Assembly (NCBI GenBank): GCA_038501195.1
Contig: JBBPUQ010000008.1
Span: 4,040,501-4,104,500 of the forward strand
Direction of reading: 5' to 3'
Origin: Nemania diffusa
Taxonomy: Eukaryota > Ascomycota > Sordariomycetes > Xylariales > Xylariaceae
DNA length: 64,000 bases
Shown here: positions 1-11,757 of the stretch, in pieces
Numbering within the stretch: position 1 is the first letter of the stretch
Layout of the letters: each line of letters begins with the position of its first letter
Position numbers and translations under genes: made by a program
The notes under the pieces: model-generated
Seen by the model: only the letters and a program-made list of their open reading frames with translations
Databases searched by the model: none
Told to the model about the DNA's origin: nothing

Positions 1-870
1 CGTGCTCCGCCTCACGAGCAGCGTCGCCGCGGCCCCGTCGCTCACCTGCGACGAGTTCCCCGCCGTGCTCGCCCCATCAGCCGCAAAGGCCGGCTTCAGC
101 TTCGCGAGCCCCTCGAGCGTCGCGCCGGCGCGGATCCCGTCGTCTGCGGTCACCGTGATCTCCCTCTCCACCACCTCCTCGCCCACCGCCTTCCCCCGCG
201 CGTCGACGGTAGCAGGGGCGACGAACCGCGTGGTCACGGGCACGATCTCCCCGTCGAAGAATCCCGCGGCCTGCGCGCGGGCAGCCCGCGCGTGCGACTC
301 GACGGCGAACGCGTCCTGGGACTCGCGCGACACGCCGTATCGCGCCGCGACGTTCTCGCTCGTGAGCCCCATGGGCATCAGGCAGTCGCGCGCGTGGCGG
401 TTCGGGCTGGTCCTGAGCGCGGGCCAGACGTCGACGGGCACGGCGCGCGAGCCGTAGTTGCGCGTCATGCTCTCCATGCCCGCCGCGACGGCCACATCGC
501 ACGCGCCCGCGCCGATCTGCGCCGCGACCGCCGCGATGCTCTGCAGGCTGCTCGCGCAGGCGCGGTTGACCGTGTGCAGCGATGTGCTGTTGGGGAAGCC
601 GGCGTGGTTGAGGGCCATGCGCGCGGCCTTGCTGCCGCCGAGCTCGGAGAGGACGACGCCCACGGCGACGTCGGCGATAGCCGAGGGCGGCAGGGCCGGG
701 TGCGCGGCGAGGGTGGCGCGGAGCACGGCGCTGAGGAGTTCTTCCGGGTAGGCGTCCTTGAGCTTGCCTTTGTAGGCGCGGCAGATGGGGGTGCGGAGCG
801 AGGAGAGGATCACGACGTCTGTGGGGGATTTGGTGAGGACGGCCTTGAGGCCTCTGGGGATCGTCGCCAT
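1..870 (-). CDS. 3-ketoacyl-CoA thiolase (acetyl-CoA acyltransferase), 3' part outside the window
   Basis: The minus strand is open from an ATG at 870-868 to the window edge, giving 290 codons with no intron. The ATG sits in a strong context (GCCGCCATGG). The protein is a thiolase: Cys105 in the motif VNRACASSLQS is the acyl-accepting nucleophile, and it is followed by the family motif GMESMT. The N-terminus resembles the fungal form that begins M-(A/T)-x-PRGL. The C-terminal half, with the second catalytic Cys and the His, lies outside the window. The family cleaves 3-ketoacyl-CoA with CoA in beta-oxidation or makes acetoacetyl-CoA. I see no PTS2 peroxisomal signal in the first 30 residues, so location is open. 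The codons are very GC-rich. Family assignment is firm; exact substrate and compartment are inferred. Confidence 0.93.
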   Translation of the reverse strand, partial: MATIPRGLKAVLTKSPTDVVILSSLRTPICRAYKGKLKDAYPEELLSAVLRATLAAHPALPPSAIADVAVGVVLSELGGSKAARMALNHAGFPNSTSLHTVNRACASSLQSIAAVAAQIGAGACDVAVAAGMESMTRNYGSRAVPVDVWPALRTSPNRHARDCLMPMGLTSENVAARYGVSRESQDAFAVESHARAARAQAAGFFDGEIVPVTTRFVAPATVDARGKAVGEEVVEREITVTADDGIRAGATLEGLAKLKPAFAADGASTAGNSSQVSDGAAATLLVRRST

Positions 871-2052
871 GGCGGCGGCGAGGGTAGAGGTGTGGCTGGA
901 GGTTTGGTTGTGAGATGCGTAGCTAACTGAATGGTGGTGGTGGTGGTGAAGATGAGGAGGTATGCGCCGGGAGCGGGGGTGTTGGTCGTCTAGCCGGCGG
1001 CGGAATTGGAGGTGTGGCTTTACAGTGTATACAATAATAGCATACTAATACACATTACTGTCAAGTCACTCGACGATAAAATAGCAGCAAAAGAAGAAGT
1101 CGCGAGGAGGAACAGAAAGGCATAGCTCTAGAAATGTGTAAAGGGTTGCGGTTCCTGCATGAGCTACAGCTGGGTAGGTAGCCGAGGGGAACTCCAAAAT
1201 GCCGGGACCCTTTTCCGATGGCGGGGGGATAAATGCACTTCCTATGCATCCGGCTCCCCGTGCCGGTTGAACCCGGCCGAACTAATCGCCGCTCTTTGTG
1301 GATGTGGGTTGGCCCGAGATCGGCACCTGCGACGACGGGCTCTATTTTTTGCATATTGGAGCAATTTGATAAACTGTTATACTCCATATTCATATTTCAT
1401 CATTTTCAAATACTCAAAATATATATCTTGGCACTGGAATGATTGTCTTGGACGATAGTATTTTTGAAGAGCGAACAAACGATTTATGAGAATATATTCT
1501 ATTCAGATAAGTAAATAAGAGGAGAACTTGCTATTAAAATAGTGATGGTCAACTAGGCACATAGTCAGTTCGACTAGCTTGTTACTAGTAAATATGAAGG
1601 TAGGCTAACTAGATATACTCATTGAGTCACTGGAGCTAGAGATCATATACTCGCTTCATTCATCAGCGTTTTTCAATCTTGTTTTATTTCGATGAGCTCA
1701 AGCTAGTATCTTCGAAACTAGCGACGGCAATGCTAGCTTGATTCTATGGTACAAGCTACAAATAGGTCCGCCGAGCGATTTCACTCTTGTTAATTTCAAT
1801 CGTGCTATGCCACATGACTTCTCCCAGTGCGTGGCTGTCCTAATTTGTTTCCTTCGAGTTCGTCGGCGACGCCTGGCCGCCCCCATGGGTATAATACATT
1901 GACTGATCCCTGTTCGTATCAATTTCATAGCCCTTACCTCGACCCCACCCTCACCACAAACCCAAAGTCGTAAATCCTCACTTCGTAGCACTTCGTAACA
2001 AAAAGACCTTCGTGTCTAGTCGCCCCAAAAAAGAAAAGTTGGTATTCTCGTT
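871..2052. other. Intergenic, no gene seen
   Basis: Upstream of the thiolase, the first 150 bases probably hold its promoter. From about 1340 to 1720 the sequence becomes AT-rich. Short open frames here have no recognisable product or coding bias. No RNA gene or repeat was found. Confidence 0.5.
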
Positions 2053-3792
2053 CTAGTCTCTTCTGCGATGGTGCTGAATCCCTAAACCAACCGGGCTATC
2101 GGCGGCACCGTACCGCATCTTCTTGGGTGGGCTCGTGAGTACTTCTCTCCGGACCTCCTCCGTATTGGAACCACCGCTGAACTTGCGCTTGTCCATGTTC
2201 AGTCCTGCCTTATGTACGGGAGCGTACAGTTTAGTTTGGAGTTTATTCGGCTTTTCCGTGGGTATCGGTGTTACGTCGCGGGACCCGACCGAGCTGGCCA
2301 CTTCGAAGCTTTCGCGGGGGTCTCGTCTTAGCATTTCCGACGCTGCTTGACTGGCTTGGCTCTCGAACACTTCCTCCTCCTCGCCCACCCGTCGCTGTGA
2401 CACGCGAGAACCGTTTGACATGTACGACTGTGCGGCGGCGGCGACCGACTCTAATGTCATCATCGTGCGGGCGTTGCGTTGCTTCTCGTCTTCATCCTCG
2501 TCCTCGGCGGATATGGTGCTCTCGCGACTCTTGCGACGTTTCCTTGGTGTAGGGGTTTGAGGGCCGACGCGATTTCCGTATCTCTGCGCGGGCTCAGTTT
2601 GAGGTACAAGATCGAGGGAAGGGAGGAGGCCAGGATTACCACGAGACCGTGAGAGCGGAGTAGCGGGTAGCGACGACATGGAGTGAGCCGCACGATGTTG
2701 CCTAAAGGGCACGCGTGGTGTAGGGCGGTTAGCCGAGATCGGGGTTGTAGGCGCACTGTTGTCTTGGTTTAGAGCCTGTAAGAGAGCCGCAAAGCCGGCG
2801 ACGTTGCCTTCATTCTCGTGGCGAGCGCCTCTGGTCGCGGATCTCGGTGTCTGTCGGGGGGTAGTCCGATGTTGCTGGGGAGAGGTTGCAGGGGTTTTGG
2901 GTGTCAAGGCACCGTAAAAGACGCCGCCGGGACTGCATAGCATGTGGAAATGTTGCCTATTCTCGCGAATTCGGTTGACTAGCATCTGGCGATCATCGTT
3001 CAAGGTCTCTAAATTTTCTGCTTGCTGTTGGAGAAGTTTGGAGGCGGATTTAAAGCGACGAACAAGATCGTTATGTTCCTTAGTGAGAGCATCGTGGGCC
3101 TGCTGAAGCTCACGGTACTTGAGCTGGATGGGGTCTACGCGAGTCTCAAGATCTCGTCGAGCTTGGCGTACATGCTCGGCACTACGGAGTGCCTCGACTT
3201 CGCGGCGGGTCATCTCGTGTTCGACGTTGGCGCGGTTGGCATCTTCCCTCGCCTGGATGCTCAGGAGCTCGTACTGCAAGTTGTGATGAGTGGTCTCGGA
3301 CTTGAGCTTCGCGTTCATAGTAAGAGAAGCCTGTAGCATGGCCCGTAATTCGTCAACAGTGGCATTATCAATCCGATCGGCAGGGGGAGGAACGTATTCG
3401 GCGATACTAGGTAGATCTCGACTTAGAATGTGAGTCGCTGTCGTAGGCGGAGATAGTGTGCTATTAAGTCTTTGCGAATTGGCATATGATAGAGGCGTGC
3501 TAGAAGCGACATTGTTGTGGATGACTTGGGATGACGGAGGGGGTGAGAGGGAGGACCGAATGACTTGTGGCGGTGACAGGCGGTCATCATTCAGCTCGGT
3601 CTGGAAGGAAGCAGAGGGGTCGAGAGGCGAGGCGGGATCTGCAGTCGAAGGCATGGATTGTTGTGACGATGAAGATAGATGATTGAGGGTCGATGGTTGA
3701 GCTATGGGCGATGCCATTGTTACGTCCGTCGGCGTCGAGGGTACGAGGTCCAGATCCGGCTCGGTGATGCCATTGGAATGTGAGGAGGCCAT
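2053..3792 (-). CDS. Coiled-coil protein of unknown function
   Basis: One uninterrupted frame of 579 residues. Residues 1-140 are Ser/Thr/Pro-rich and probably disordered. Residues about 141-290 are charged and heptad-like, with long E/R/Q runs that read as a coiled coil. The coil ends in a distinctive block, HFHMLCSPGG (281-290). The rest is disordered, with many Ser/Thr-Pro sites (residues 307-425) that could be CDK- or MAPK-type phosphosites. A basic cluster TPRKRRKSR near 415-423 could be a nuclear signal. No enzyme motif is visible and I do not recognise the family. It looks like a conserved mould protein with a scaffold-type architecture, possibly nuclear, but that is inference. The gene is real by length, continuous frame and composition. 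Confidence 0.85.
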   Translation of the reverse strand: MASSHSNGITEPDLDLVPSTPTDVTMASPIAQPSTLNHLSSSSQQSMPSTADPASPLDPSASFQTELNDDRLSPPQVIRSSLSPPPSSQVIHNNVASSTPLSYANSQRLNSTLSPPTTATHILSRDLPSIAEYVPPPADRIDNATVDELRAMLQASLTMNAKLKSETTHHNLQYELLSIQAREDANRANVEHEMTRREVEALRSAEHVRQARRDLETRVDPIQLKYRELQQAHDALTKEHNDLVRRFKSASKLLQQQAENLETLNDDRQMLVNRIRENRQHFHMLCSPGGVFYGALTPKTPATSPQQHRTTPRQTPRSATRGARHENEGNVAGFAALLQALNQDNSAPTTPISANRPTPRVPFRQHRAAHSMSSLPATPLSRSRGNPGLLPSLDLVPQTEPAQRYGNRVGPQTPTPRKRRKSRESTISAEDEDEDEKQRNARTMMTLESVAAAAQSYMSNGSRVSQRRVGEEEEVFESQASQAASEMLRRDPRESFEVASSVGSRDVTPIPTEKPNKLQTKLYAPVHKAGLNMDKRKFSGGSNTEEVRREVLTSPPKKMRYGAADSPVGLGIQHHRRRD

Positions 3793-5290
3793 CTCTGCGG
3801 CGAAGAATATTGTAGGATGATTTTAATGAAGCCCTTTTCTACAATGACGATGTTTTTGCGTGGGCAGAATGAACAGAGGATGGGCGAGTTGGAACCAATT
3901 GTCGTTGAACGCCCTCAGCTCGATTCGATCACCAACAGCGAGCTTCCTCCAACAGACGGTCCAAGCGGCACTATGTCCGCAAACGGCGCCTCTTGTGTAG
4001 CAAGAAATAGTAGCGCTCGGTCGATGATTTCAAAGAAGGACAGTCTGGTTCTATCGTGTTAAATGAACGTGGTTTCAATGAAGCAGTGGGTGACGAGGGG
4101 TTCGTCAGACCGGCGGCAGGATGATGATGGGAATAGTAGTTGACGGAGCGAAGTAGGTACGTGCGTAGACTGAAGCGTAGTGGAGTTTTTGCAGGCCCGT
4201 GCTGGCAACTGAGTGGTTGCTGTGCGAACCCACCTATCAGGTTAGATACCTGTCCAGAGCTAAATTCGAAAGGCTGGCCAACCACGCACACCACCATCAG
4301 TCCCCTAAATGGTTGGTCTATATACCTAAACAGGTAAGGCAACCCGCCTGTACCAACTAAAGGGAGTTAGTGAGCTTAGGCTGTCTAGTGGACAGGGTCG
4401 CTTTATTTCGACGTTGATGCATTCTGCATACCCACGCTGCATCTGGGCCTACGGTACTTAATTCCCTTCTCCATGCCGTACTTAAATTGGATATATATGC
4501 TACGATGGAGAAACACAAACAACGGAAATTTCGCATAATTGGCTGTAAATCAGACCATATATTTCTAACAGGGAGAGAATTTTCTACCTTCCGAAGGAGA
4601 CTACGAATTAAGTGCGTAATTTGACACCTCTCCTCGTCTCGTGCCATCGTGTTAGACTCTCACTTCATAGGTTGTCGATTGAAGCTTCGCGAGCTGCACC
4701 GAGGGGGTTATTTTTATGGGGTTTCAACCTCCAATGGTAGGAGAACAGCTGTAGTCCAGACCCATGTATCCTGCCCGTTTCCCCGTGTTGATAACTTGTT
4801 TTCTCGATCGACGGCGCTGCGCTGAGGAATCCTTCATGACACGTGGTTAGGGATATGCTAAATAGTCTGACTGCAGGTTTGAGGTGAGCCAATGGCTTTA
4901 TACTTATTGGATCTTATCATGATGCACCAACTATAATGATTCGCGGTATTGAAACTAGCGTGGACCGGCTAACAAGTCGTGATTATCCGGTGCTGGTATT
5001 ATTATTATTCTCCGTAGAGACTCAGCTGTTCTACTTCCCCGACACACCAAGTATAAACATTTTGAGCCCGCATAACGCCTGATGCCTTTCGTAGATAGAC
5101 CGCCAAACTCCATTGCAGAAAACCCGTGCATACCTAATAATGATTCAAGAGCCATGTGCATCCTCCAAATGACAGTACGCCGCCGGGTGTTTGTAAGAAG
5201 GCTGATTAATCGTGTCTCCCATATGTCCATCCCACACCATGCGAACATGGCATATTTCCCACGTGAAGAAAAGCAGCTTCAACCATAATC
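3793..5290. other. Intergenic, no gene supported
   Basis: This holds the putative promoter of the coiled-coil gene and then mixed-composition DNA. Minus-strand frames of 96 and 97 codons (4357-4647 and 4955-5248) are open, but their products are unrecognisable and they have no coding-like composition, so I do not call them. Confidence 0.4.
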
Positions 5291-5830
5291 TCAGATTTGA
5301 AAAGCCCCCAAAACCACAGCAGAAACCAACAACCCCCCAATCATAGCCCCGACCTTCGAACCTCCCACCCCAGGCACCCCCCTCGGCGCCGCGCTCCCCG
5401 ACTCAGACGGCTCTGCCTCGCCCCCCGTACTACTAGCACTCTCCCCCGCGCCCGCGCTAACGACAACGCTCGCGCTCGCCGTAGCCGGGATCCCCTCCGT
5501 GCCCGTCTCCGCCCCCGTGGCGGAGGCGTTGTTCGCCGCGTTGCAGAACACGTCCTGGTACGCCACCCCGGTCTGCTTGAAGAGGCAGTCCTGCAGGTCC
5601 AAGACCGTCTGCCCCGCCGCGGCGCAGAACAGCCCGCAGTCGGCGAAGTACGCGATCACGGGCGCGGCCTTGCAGCACGACGCCATCGCGGCCTTGTGCG
5701 CGTCGTTGAAGGCGGCGGCGCAGCCCGGGGCCGAGAGGGGGATTTCGTAGAGGTTGGTGCAGGCCGCCGTGGTGGTGGTGGCTGCGGAGGTGGTGGAGGT
5801 TGTGAGGGTTGAGGGGGTGGTGGATGACAT
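5291..5830 (-). CDS. Small 8-cysteine GPI-anchor-type surface protein
   Basis: A frame of 179 residues. It starts with a Ser/Thr run (residues 1-22), then a compact cysteine domain with eight Cys at 24, 37, 52, 53, 65, 69, 82 and 96. A Ser/Gly/Ala/Glu-rich linker follows. The C-terminus is hydrophobic (about 160-179, VGAMIGGLLVSAVVLGAFQI), as expected for GPI attachment. The CC pair and the DCGLFC spacing resemble a family of small GPI-anchored mould proteins of unknown role; it is not the CFEM domain. No signal peptide precedes the cysteine domain, which is odd for a GPI protein. Either a first exon upstream is missed, or the start lies elsewhere. The coding strand is very GC-rich, unlike the AT-richer flanks. 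Confidence 0.75.
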   Translation of the reverse strand: MSSTTPSTLTTSTTSAATTTTAACTNLYEIPLSAPGCAAAFNDAHKAAMASCCKAAPVIAYFADCGLFCAAAGQTVLDLQDCLFKQTGVAYQDVFCNAANNASATGAETGTEGIPATASASVVVSAGAGESASSTGGEAEPSESGSAAPRGVPGVGGSKVGAMIGGLLVSAVVLGAFQI

Positions 5831-6800
5831 TTTGCGTAGTGGTTTTTTGGTCTTGATTGGAGATCGGAAGTGGTAGATTGCTGTAGGTATAATCCCGATC
5901 TTGTAGGACTTGCGTGTTGGAGGTGGGTTTGCTGTAGTGTAGTATAAGTGATGATAGTGATATATCTGCTAGACAGAAGACATGCAGCGAGTGAGTCGAA
6001 AAAATGCACAGCTAAGCGTAGGAAATAAAAAAGAAACGATTACCTATTTAAAGCTCTCAACGAAAAGAAAAAAATCTTACTTATTATTTATTACGAGCTG
6101 ATCCTATGATCAGCGCATAATTGGCCCAGCGATCTGCTGTGTTTGCTACCTAGTACCTCGCCCGATCCCGTGTAATTGCCAACTTAATACGAGCTCCGGC
6201 TGGGACCTGTCTCGCCACGCTAGGCCTTGGCTCTCGGCCTTAGCAGGGCTGAGCAGCAACCTGTGAAGGAGTGAGCAGGGACAGCGACTATGCGTACGGC
6301 TAACCGGCTCTGCAGGCTCGTACGAACGAGCCTATCAGCGTTCGTCCTCGGGCTGGATTTGGCTGAATTAGGTAACATCCACCACCCCCGTATTGGGGTT
6401 TCGGGTACCTACAGCATCGGGCTATTATTATGCGTACTCGACCCAGGTGGTCATTCAAAATCCGACCCAACTATGTAGAACATGACACAGCTAGTCATCT
6501 GGACAGTCAATTATGAGACTAACCACTACTTTAGTTCTACTATATATTATATTCGTACTGTACAATTCTACAAAACTAAGTGGTACTCCCTCTCAACGAG
6601 CAAGTATGTTCATACGCCTCCCAAGTTTTGTTCGCCCTGCTCGTCACACAGAACAAGCTTGAGTCCCATTAGCCCTCGCTCCATTTTCCGAGCCTTGTAC
6701 ACCAGGCATGATAGAGATTGGCCACCAAAAGAGCCCAAAAAAAGTGATCGCTCCATCCCTAAAACGCCGGGGTTGATATTAAGTATTAAGAGATACAAGT
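5831..6800. other. Intergenic
   Basis: This is the upstream region of the 8-cysteine protein gene, followed by the downstream region of the LRR gene. A possible missed first exon with a signal peptide for the 8-cysteine gene would lie in 5831-6050, but I could not find a convincing one. No other gene is visible. Confidence 0.4.
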
Positions 6801-9800
6801 CTAATCGACTTCACTAGAGTCGTCTTCGGTAGTTCCGCTCTTAGCACGCCACTCCGCCATCTCGGCCACCGGTACCCGGCCCCTAAGCCATCGTAGCGTG
6901 GCTTCGGTTCCTCGTTCGAGAACATTCCATCGGGGCACTCTAAATCTATTGCCCATCACATCAAGCCTCTCCAGGCCAAGTAAGCCGAGACGAGGATTGA
7001 GATGTGCGATCTCGTTATTGCTAGCGTCAACAATCTTCATGCCCTGGATCGAGTCGGGGTCAAGCTCATCAAGTCGGTTGTTGGATATAAGCAAAATCGT
7101 GAGGCTCGGGAAGACGGTTCGCAGTGCCGGGACCCGGACGATGCGATTCAACGATACATCGAGTTTTTCCAGGTTTGGAGCACACAGATAGCTCATCAAT
7201 GGGGTTAGACTAGTGCAAAAGTTGGACTGAAGGTTCAACTCTCGTAAAGCCGTGAGATCAAGCTGTTCTGTTAGCCAACTCTCGCCCGTGAGCTGGTTGT
7301 GAGATATAGAGAGCGTTGTCATAGTATCACTGAAGAATGACAGCGAATTCGGGAACTGGGTGAATGTATTGTGTTGCAGTCGGACCTCTCGCACAGATTG
7401 CACGACAGCAATCTTCGAGCACACTACGGGATGCAGAGAAGAGGACTGTGTATTGGATCGATCCAGGATCCCACCTGACTTCATTGGCCAGGTTTGGCTA
7501 GTCAGAGTTTGAGATCGCGAGCGAGCTGGGGAATGAGGAGCAGACGTGGGTGGTGTGGCAAAGTCATCAGATTCTGATTGTCCATCATCTTCGTCTCCAT
7601 AGCCAACAGGTATAGTAGATGGCTTGAGCTGAACGCTAGTGTAATTTGCTCCGATCGAATCAATCCCGTTAGCGAAGTTTTCCACACTGCCTACCTCTTC
7701 GCTAGGCAAGGGTTCCAGTCTGGCTAATAGAGCATCTTTCAACTCCTCTGTCGTGAGCGAAGTAAACTTCTTATCTCGTAGCGGATTCCCTGTGACTCTC
7801 AACATGGCAAGGCTGTCCATACGAGCAATCTCAGGGGGTATGATGCGAATATCGTTGCTCGAAAACCCGGCGTGCCTAAGCGTTTGCCGGGTGGTGAAGC
7901 CCTCGGGGAAGGCTGAGATATTGTTATCATCAGCGTTAATTGTCAGGATACTATCCCAGCTGGTCATATCTGGCAAAGCCTTAAGTCGGTTCATGGTAAC
8001 CGTCAGCTGATGCAAAGATGGAAGTTTCGGTGGCTGCTTAACATCCGGGGGGACAATATAGGATAATTGATTGCTAGAGCAGTCCAGTGTTTGCAGTTGT
8101 GGGAGACCCTCAACCCCGGATTCGATCAATGTACCTATAAGCTTGTTCTTTCGAACAAGTAGTTCACTGAGCGGGAGTGTAGAAAGAACTTCGAAAGGCA
8201 ATGACTCAAAGGCGTTCTCGTCTAGATTCAGGATACGCAGCCTCTTCATCCTGTCGATGCCGCAAGGTAGCGCAGAAATATTGTTCCCATGAAGATCGAG
8301 AATCTCCAAGTTCTCGAGAATGAAGAAATCCTCAAGTGGACCGTACAGGAGGTTGTTGCCTAACTTGAGATCACGTAGATTAGTGCATTGAGCAATGATC
8401 TCAAGGGAGTTGTTCGTAAGCTTGTTTGATGTCTATTGCCGTCTCATTAGCCTCGTAACCAGTTGTATTTATAAATAGAAAGCTTACCAAGTTCAACGAA
8501 GTGAGCTGCTGAAGACGCCGAAGTCCCAAGGGTAAGGAGATGAGCATGTTATTATGAAGATCCGCGGATTCAAGGCCCCAGAAAATCCGACCCCTGTCGT
8601 CGACCTCTGTAGCGTCGAAATCGTTGGGGTCAATGTCAGGGAAAATAGAATCATCGATTGTCTCCAGCTCATTATCGGCAGCAACCAGTCGTGCGAGGTC
8701 CACACTCTCCGCCCAGGCACCATCAGCACGACCAATTGATTCCAAATCATACATTTTCAGCACCTCATCAGGAATACGCTTCAAACCCATCGCGGCGATG
8801 TTCAGTCTACCTGATACTCTGGCCGTGCCAATTCTAGCTTCCATAACCCTTCTATTCGAGTCCTCAAAACTCCTTTGGCCGAAGGGATCGTCCGAAAGCC
8901 CGAAATCGAATGTATCGTCGGTGGGTATAACTGGTGACTTCAATGCCTCCGACCCCATTGTGCCTGAAACTTGTCGGTTGGCAGCTCGCTTAGCGGCCTT
9001 TGCCTTGGCAATTTGGTCACGTAACGCGGAAGACGATTTGCGAGAAGATGATGGTGGTTCCTCGAGGGAATTGACTGTGGGAGCAGTGGAAGTCGTAGAC
9101 GGGCTTGACAGATTACGACCCTCACCAGACGTCCTAGATGACTGGGCAGAAGCAAGAGAGCCTTTCCGCATAGGAGCAGATGATAGATTCGAGGTAGATT
9201 GGCCATCCTTTAGAGACGGTATAGATGGTTTGGTGAATAAACCATTGATAGACGCGCGGGCCTTTAGAGGCCGTGCAGCCAGAGTTTTAGACCCGAACTT
9301 GGACACAGAGACGGCGGAATGCTTCTCGGGGCTTGGAGTACGAGGGCCAATCGAGGCAGACAGGGAAGCTCGAGAGGACATGTTGCCCAGAGAGGGGCGG
9401 CTTGCAAGCTTCGGTGTGCTCTTCGTAGCTAGAGTGCTGGAGCCAAAGGTTGAGACACGCCTTGATGGGGTGCCTCGAACAGTGGGCAGCGGTGGTTTGT
9501 ATGAGTTTGTGGAGGCCCTGAAGTTTCCGTATCCCTTATCCAAAGAACTTGAGCTCGAGCCTGGCCGGCTGAGGGGGCCATTCGAACGGCCATTCGACCC
9601 GTCGGACTGATAGCTCGACCCGGGTCGTGATGCTACACTTCCTTTTGATGGTGGTCTGTTGGAGCCTGACATATCAAAGAAGTTGCTTCCTCGCCGTTTC
9701 ACTGCAGGAGAAGAGGGCAAACTCGAAAGAGTCTCAATGGTTCGCTCGGCCAGTGACGGTCGTGGTTTTCTGGACTGGGCCAACAATGCATCGAATGTAA

Positions 9801-10347
9801 GGTCCTCGGCCGCGGGCTTGACCAGTGGAGGAAGCTCGGGGATGTCATCCGTAATGCTGTGTTGCGTAGGAACATCTTCGACCAGAGTGGACTGCGCGCC
9901 ATAACTAAATTGACTAGAGGGTCGGCGTCTGGGGATCTGGGGCTTCTTGAAGGGGTTATCCGAGGTCGATTGAGTCTGTAGAGGCTGTGGGTTTGCATTC
10001 TTACTACCTGAATCCTTCACCGTAGACTGAGAGCTGGCCAATGAGACACGGGATTTGTAAGATCTAGGTAGGGTAGCAGAAGGATTCATGTGTTCCCGCG
10101 AGGCGGCGGTACGCAGGCGAGGGGTACGTGAGCTCGAGGCGGCGGATGACTGTGTCGAGGGAGCCCGCGGGGTTTTAGAGGCTGGAACGGAAGAGGAAGG
10201 CTTCTGGTGGGATCGCATGGTAGCAGTAGGCGTGGGTGTCGGGAGGCTCGAGCGAGGCAAAGGGAGACGAGACGAAGGTTTCGGGATGCCGCTCCCGCTC
10301 ATCCCTCGACTAGTGGTCGTGGCGCTGCTCGCGTGTTTCTCTTCCAT
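6801..10347 (-). CDS. LRRC40-like leucine-rich-repeat protein, two exons
   Basis: Exon 1 is 10347-8488 and exon 2 is 8420-6801, with a 67-base intron at 8421-8487 (GTAAGC...CAAACAAG, internal CTAAT branch-like site). Splicing keeps frame inside a repeat: exon 1 ends LTSLNL and exon 2 begins LTNNSLEII. The product has 1159 residues. The first 500 or so are Ser/Pro/Arg-rich and disordered. An LRR array with LxxLxLxxNxL units runs from about residue 515, with a Ser-rich gap near 840-930, then resumes. The C-terminus has an LRR cap followed by an RWLRGRVP segment, as in the LRRC40 and SHOC2-like group. LRR proteins of this type are interaction scaffolds; partner and pathway are not visible. Ortholog assignment is by architecture only. 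Confidence 0.9.
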
Positions 10348-11757
10348 GCTGGCGGGACGGGACCGACGCGTCGGGGTGGGTTTGGTTGGTGTATTGTGTG
10401 TTCAGCCGCGGGCCGTGCTCATTCTCGTCATGCTCCGGTTCTGATATCATAGGGCAACCGCCGACATCAAGGGCCTCAGGTCAGAGAACTCGGGCAGACG
10501 AAGTGAAGCGAAACGAAGGGAACCTGGTCGTGGTTGCAAGGGAGTACCATTGTAAAAAAAAATCGCCGAGTAGTGATGCATGTGAGATCTTTGCTCAAAG
10601 TTGCTTGTACCACGAATAGAACTCTACAGCTAGCTGTCTTAGTACTACGGAGTACCTACCGTGGTCGTCGAGGAGGTAAGATACAAAATACAGTTAGTAC
10701 TGTACGCATGTATGTAAAGAGCAACACCCAAAATCTGGTGCCGGGGTAACAGCATGCTCGCGTTCAGTGTGCCTACCCACTGCAGATAACTAGGTAGACC
10801 CCTGTTAGACATTATTAGCGTGCTGAAGTGTGTTAGTTAGGGCCGTGGACTGCTATGATCCGCCCCCAATTTAGTCTAGCACTTCCTACAGAGTACTAAT
10901 AGGTATACCCGTACTAAGCCGTGTACAAGAAATAAGCATCGCATATTTGAGTAATAAAAACACTTTGTCTTTATCGTCTTTGATCTTGCTATACGCCAGG
11001 AAAGGGGCAAAAGGAGGACTATTATGTACTCGTTTGGGCTTATGGCAATAAGTATGTATTTGATTCCACATAGGGGCAAAAGACTCCAACTTTATGCAGC
11101 AAGTATCGAAATGAGGCTTCCAATTAGGAAATTGGCTACTGCAAGTTTCCGTCCCGACGACGAATAGCAACGAGACATTCGGATCATCATACCGGTGCTA
11201 GCGCCGAGTTAAGCTGGTCACACCATACCATACTACGTAGGTGCCGACGATATTGAATTTAATATTGGCACTGCCAGGCTTTGGAGGCGTCTCTTGTAAA
11301 TGCCTGTAGTACGTGACTATTTTCCAACCTTGGGCATACTTCGTCTTATGGTAGAGCTCCGACACGTCTTGAGAGCATAGAGATATATACGTATAAGGGA
11401 GCTGCTTTGGCGACATCAGGACCTCACAGCCCAAGTGTATGTGACTAGTAATCAATTTTCATAAATCTTCAATAAAAGCTGTATTAACAGCCGCTAAGAA
11501 ATCGGCACACGAAGGAACCCTATTTTGTATTCCCGTTTCTAGCGCCAATGCTAAAACCAACCTCTTTAATAAGACTTGGGACTAACATGCATATTTTATT
11601 TACACTATGGCTTAGAGCCGGCTTTTCGGGATCGATGCAGATAGCGTTCATTTAATATTATACTCAATGAGCACCCAACCATGAGAGAGAGAGAGAAGGA
11701 GGCAATGGCGGCGCGCGTCCAAGCCCTCTAGCAATACTTAGTAAGTATTCGTTATTA
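10348..11757. other. Intergenic, with a short GA microsatellite
   Basis: This is the promoter side of the LRR gene, then low-information DNA. A (GA)n tract lies at 11683-11696. Short motifs of the type TACCTA and GTACCTAC recur. No gene is supported. Confidence 0.4.

Noticed and set aside
77..930. Long open frames opposite or overlapping the thiolase, the 8-cysteine gene and the MetE-like gene
   Set aside because: They are Arg/Ala/Gly-rich shadow frames produced by GC-rich third positions of the real genes.
5340..5370. A tRNA B-box-like GGTTCGAA on the minus strand
   Set aside because: It lies inside the coding region of the 8-cysteine protein and has no A-box or cloverleaf around it.
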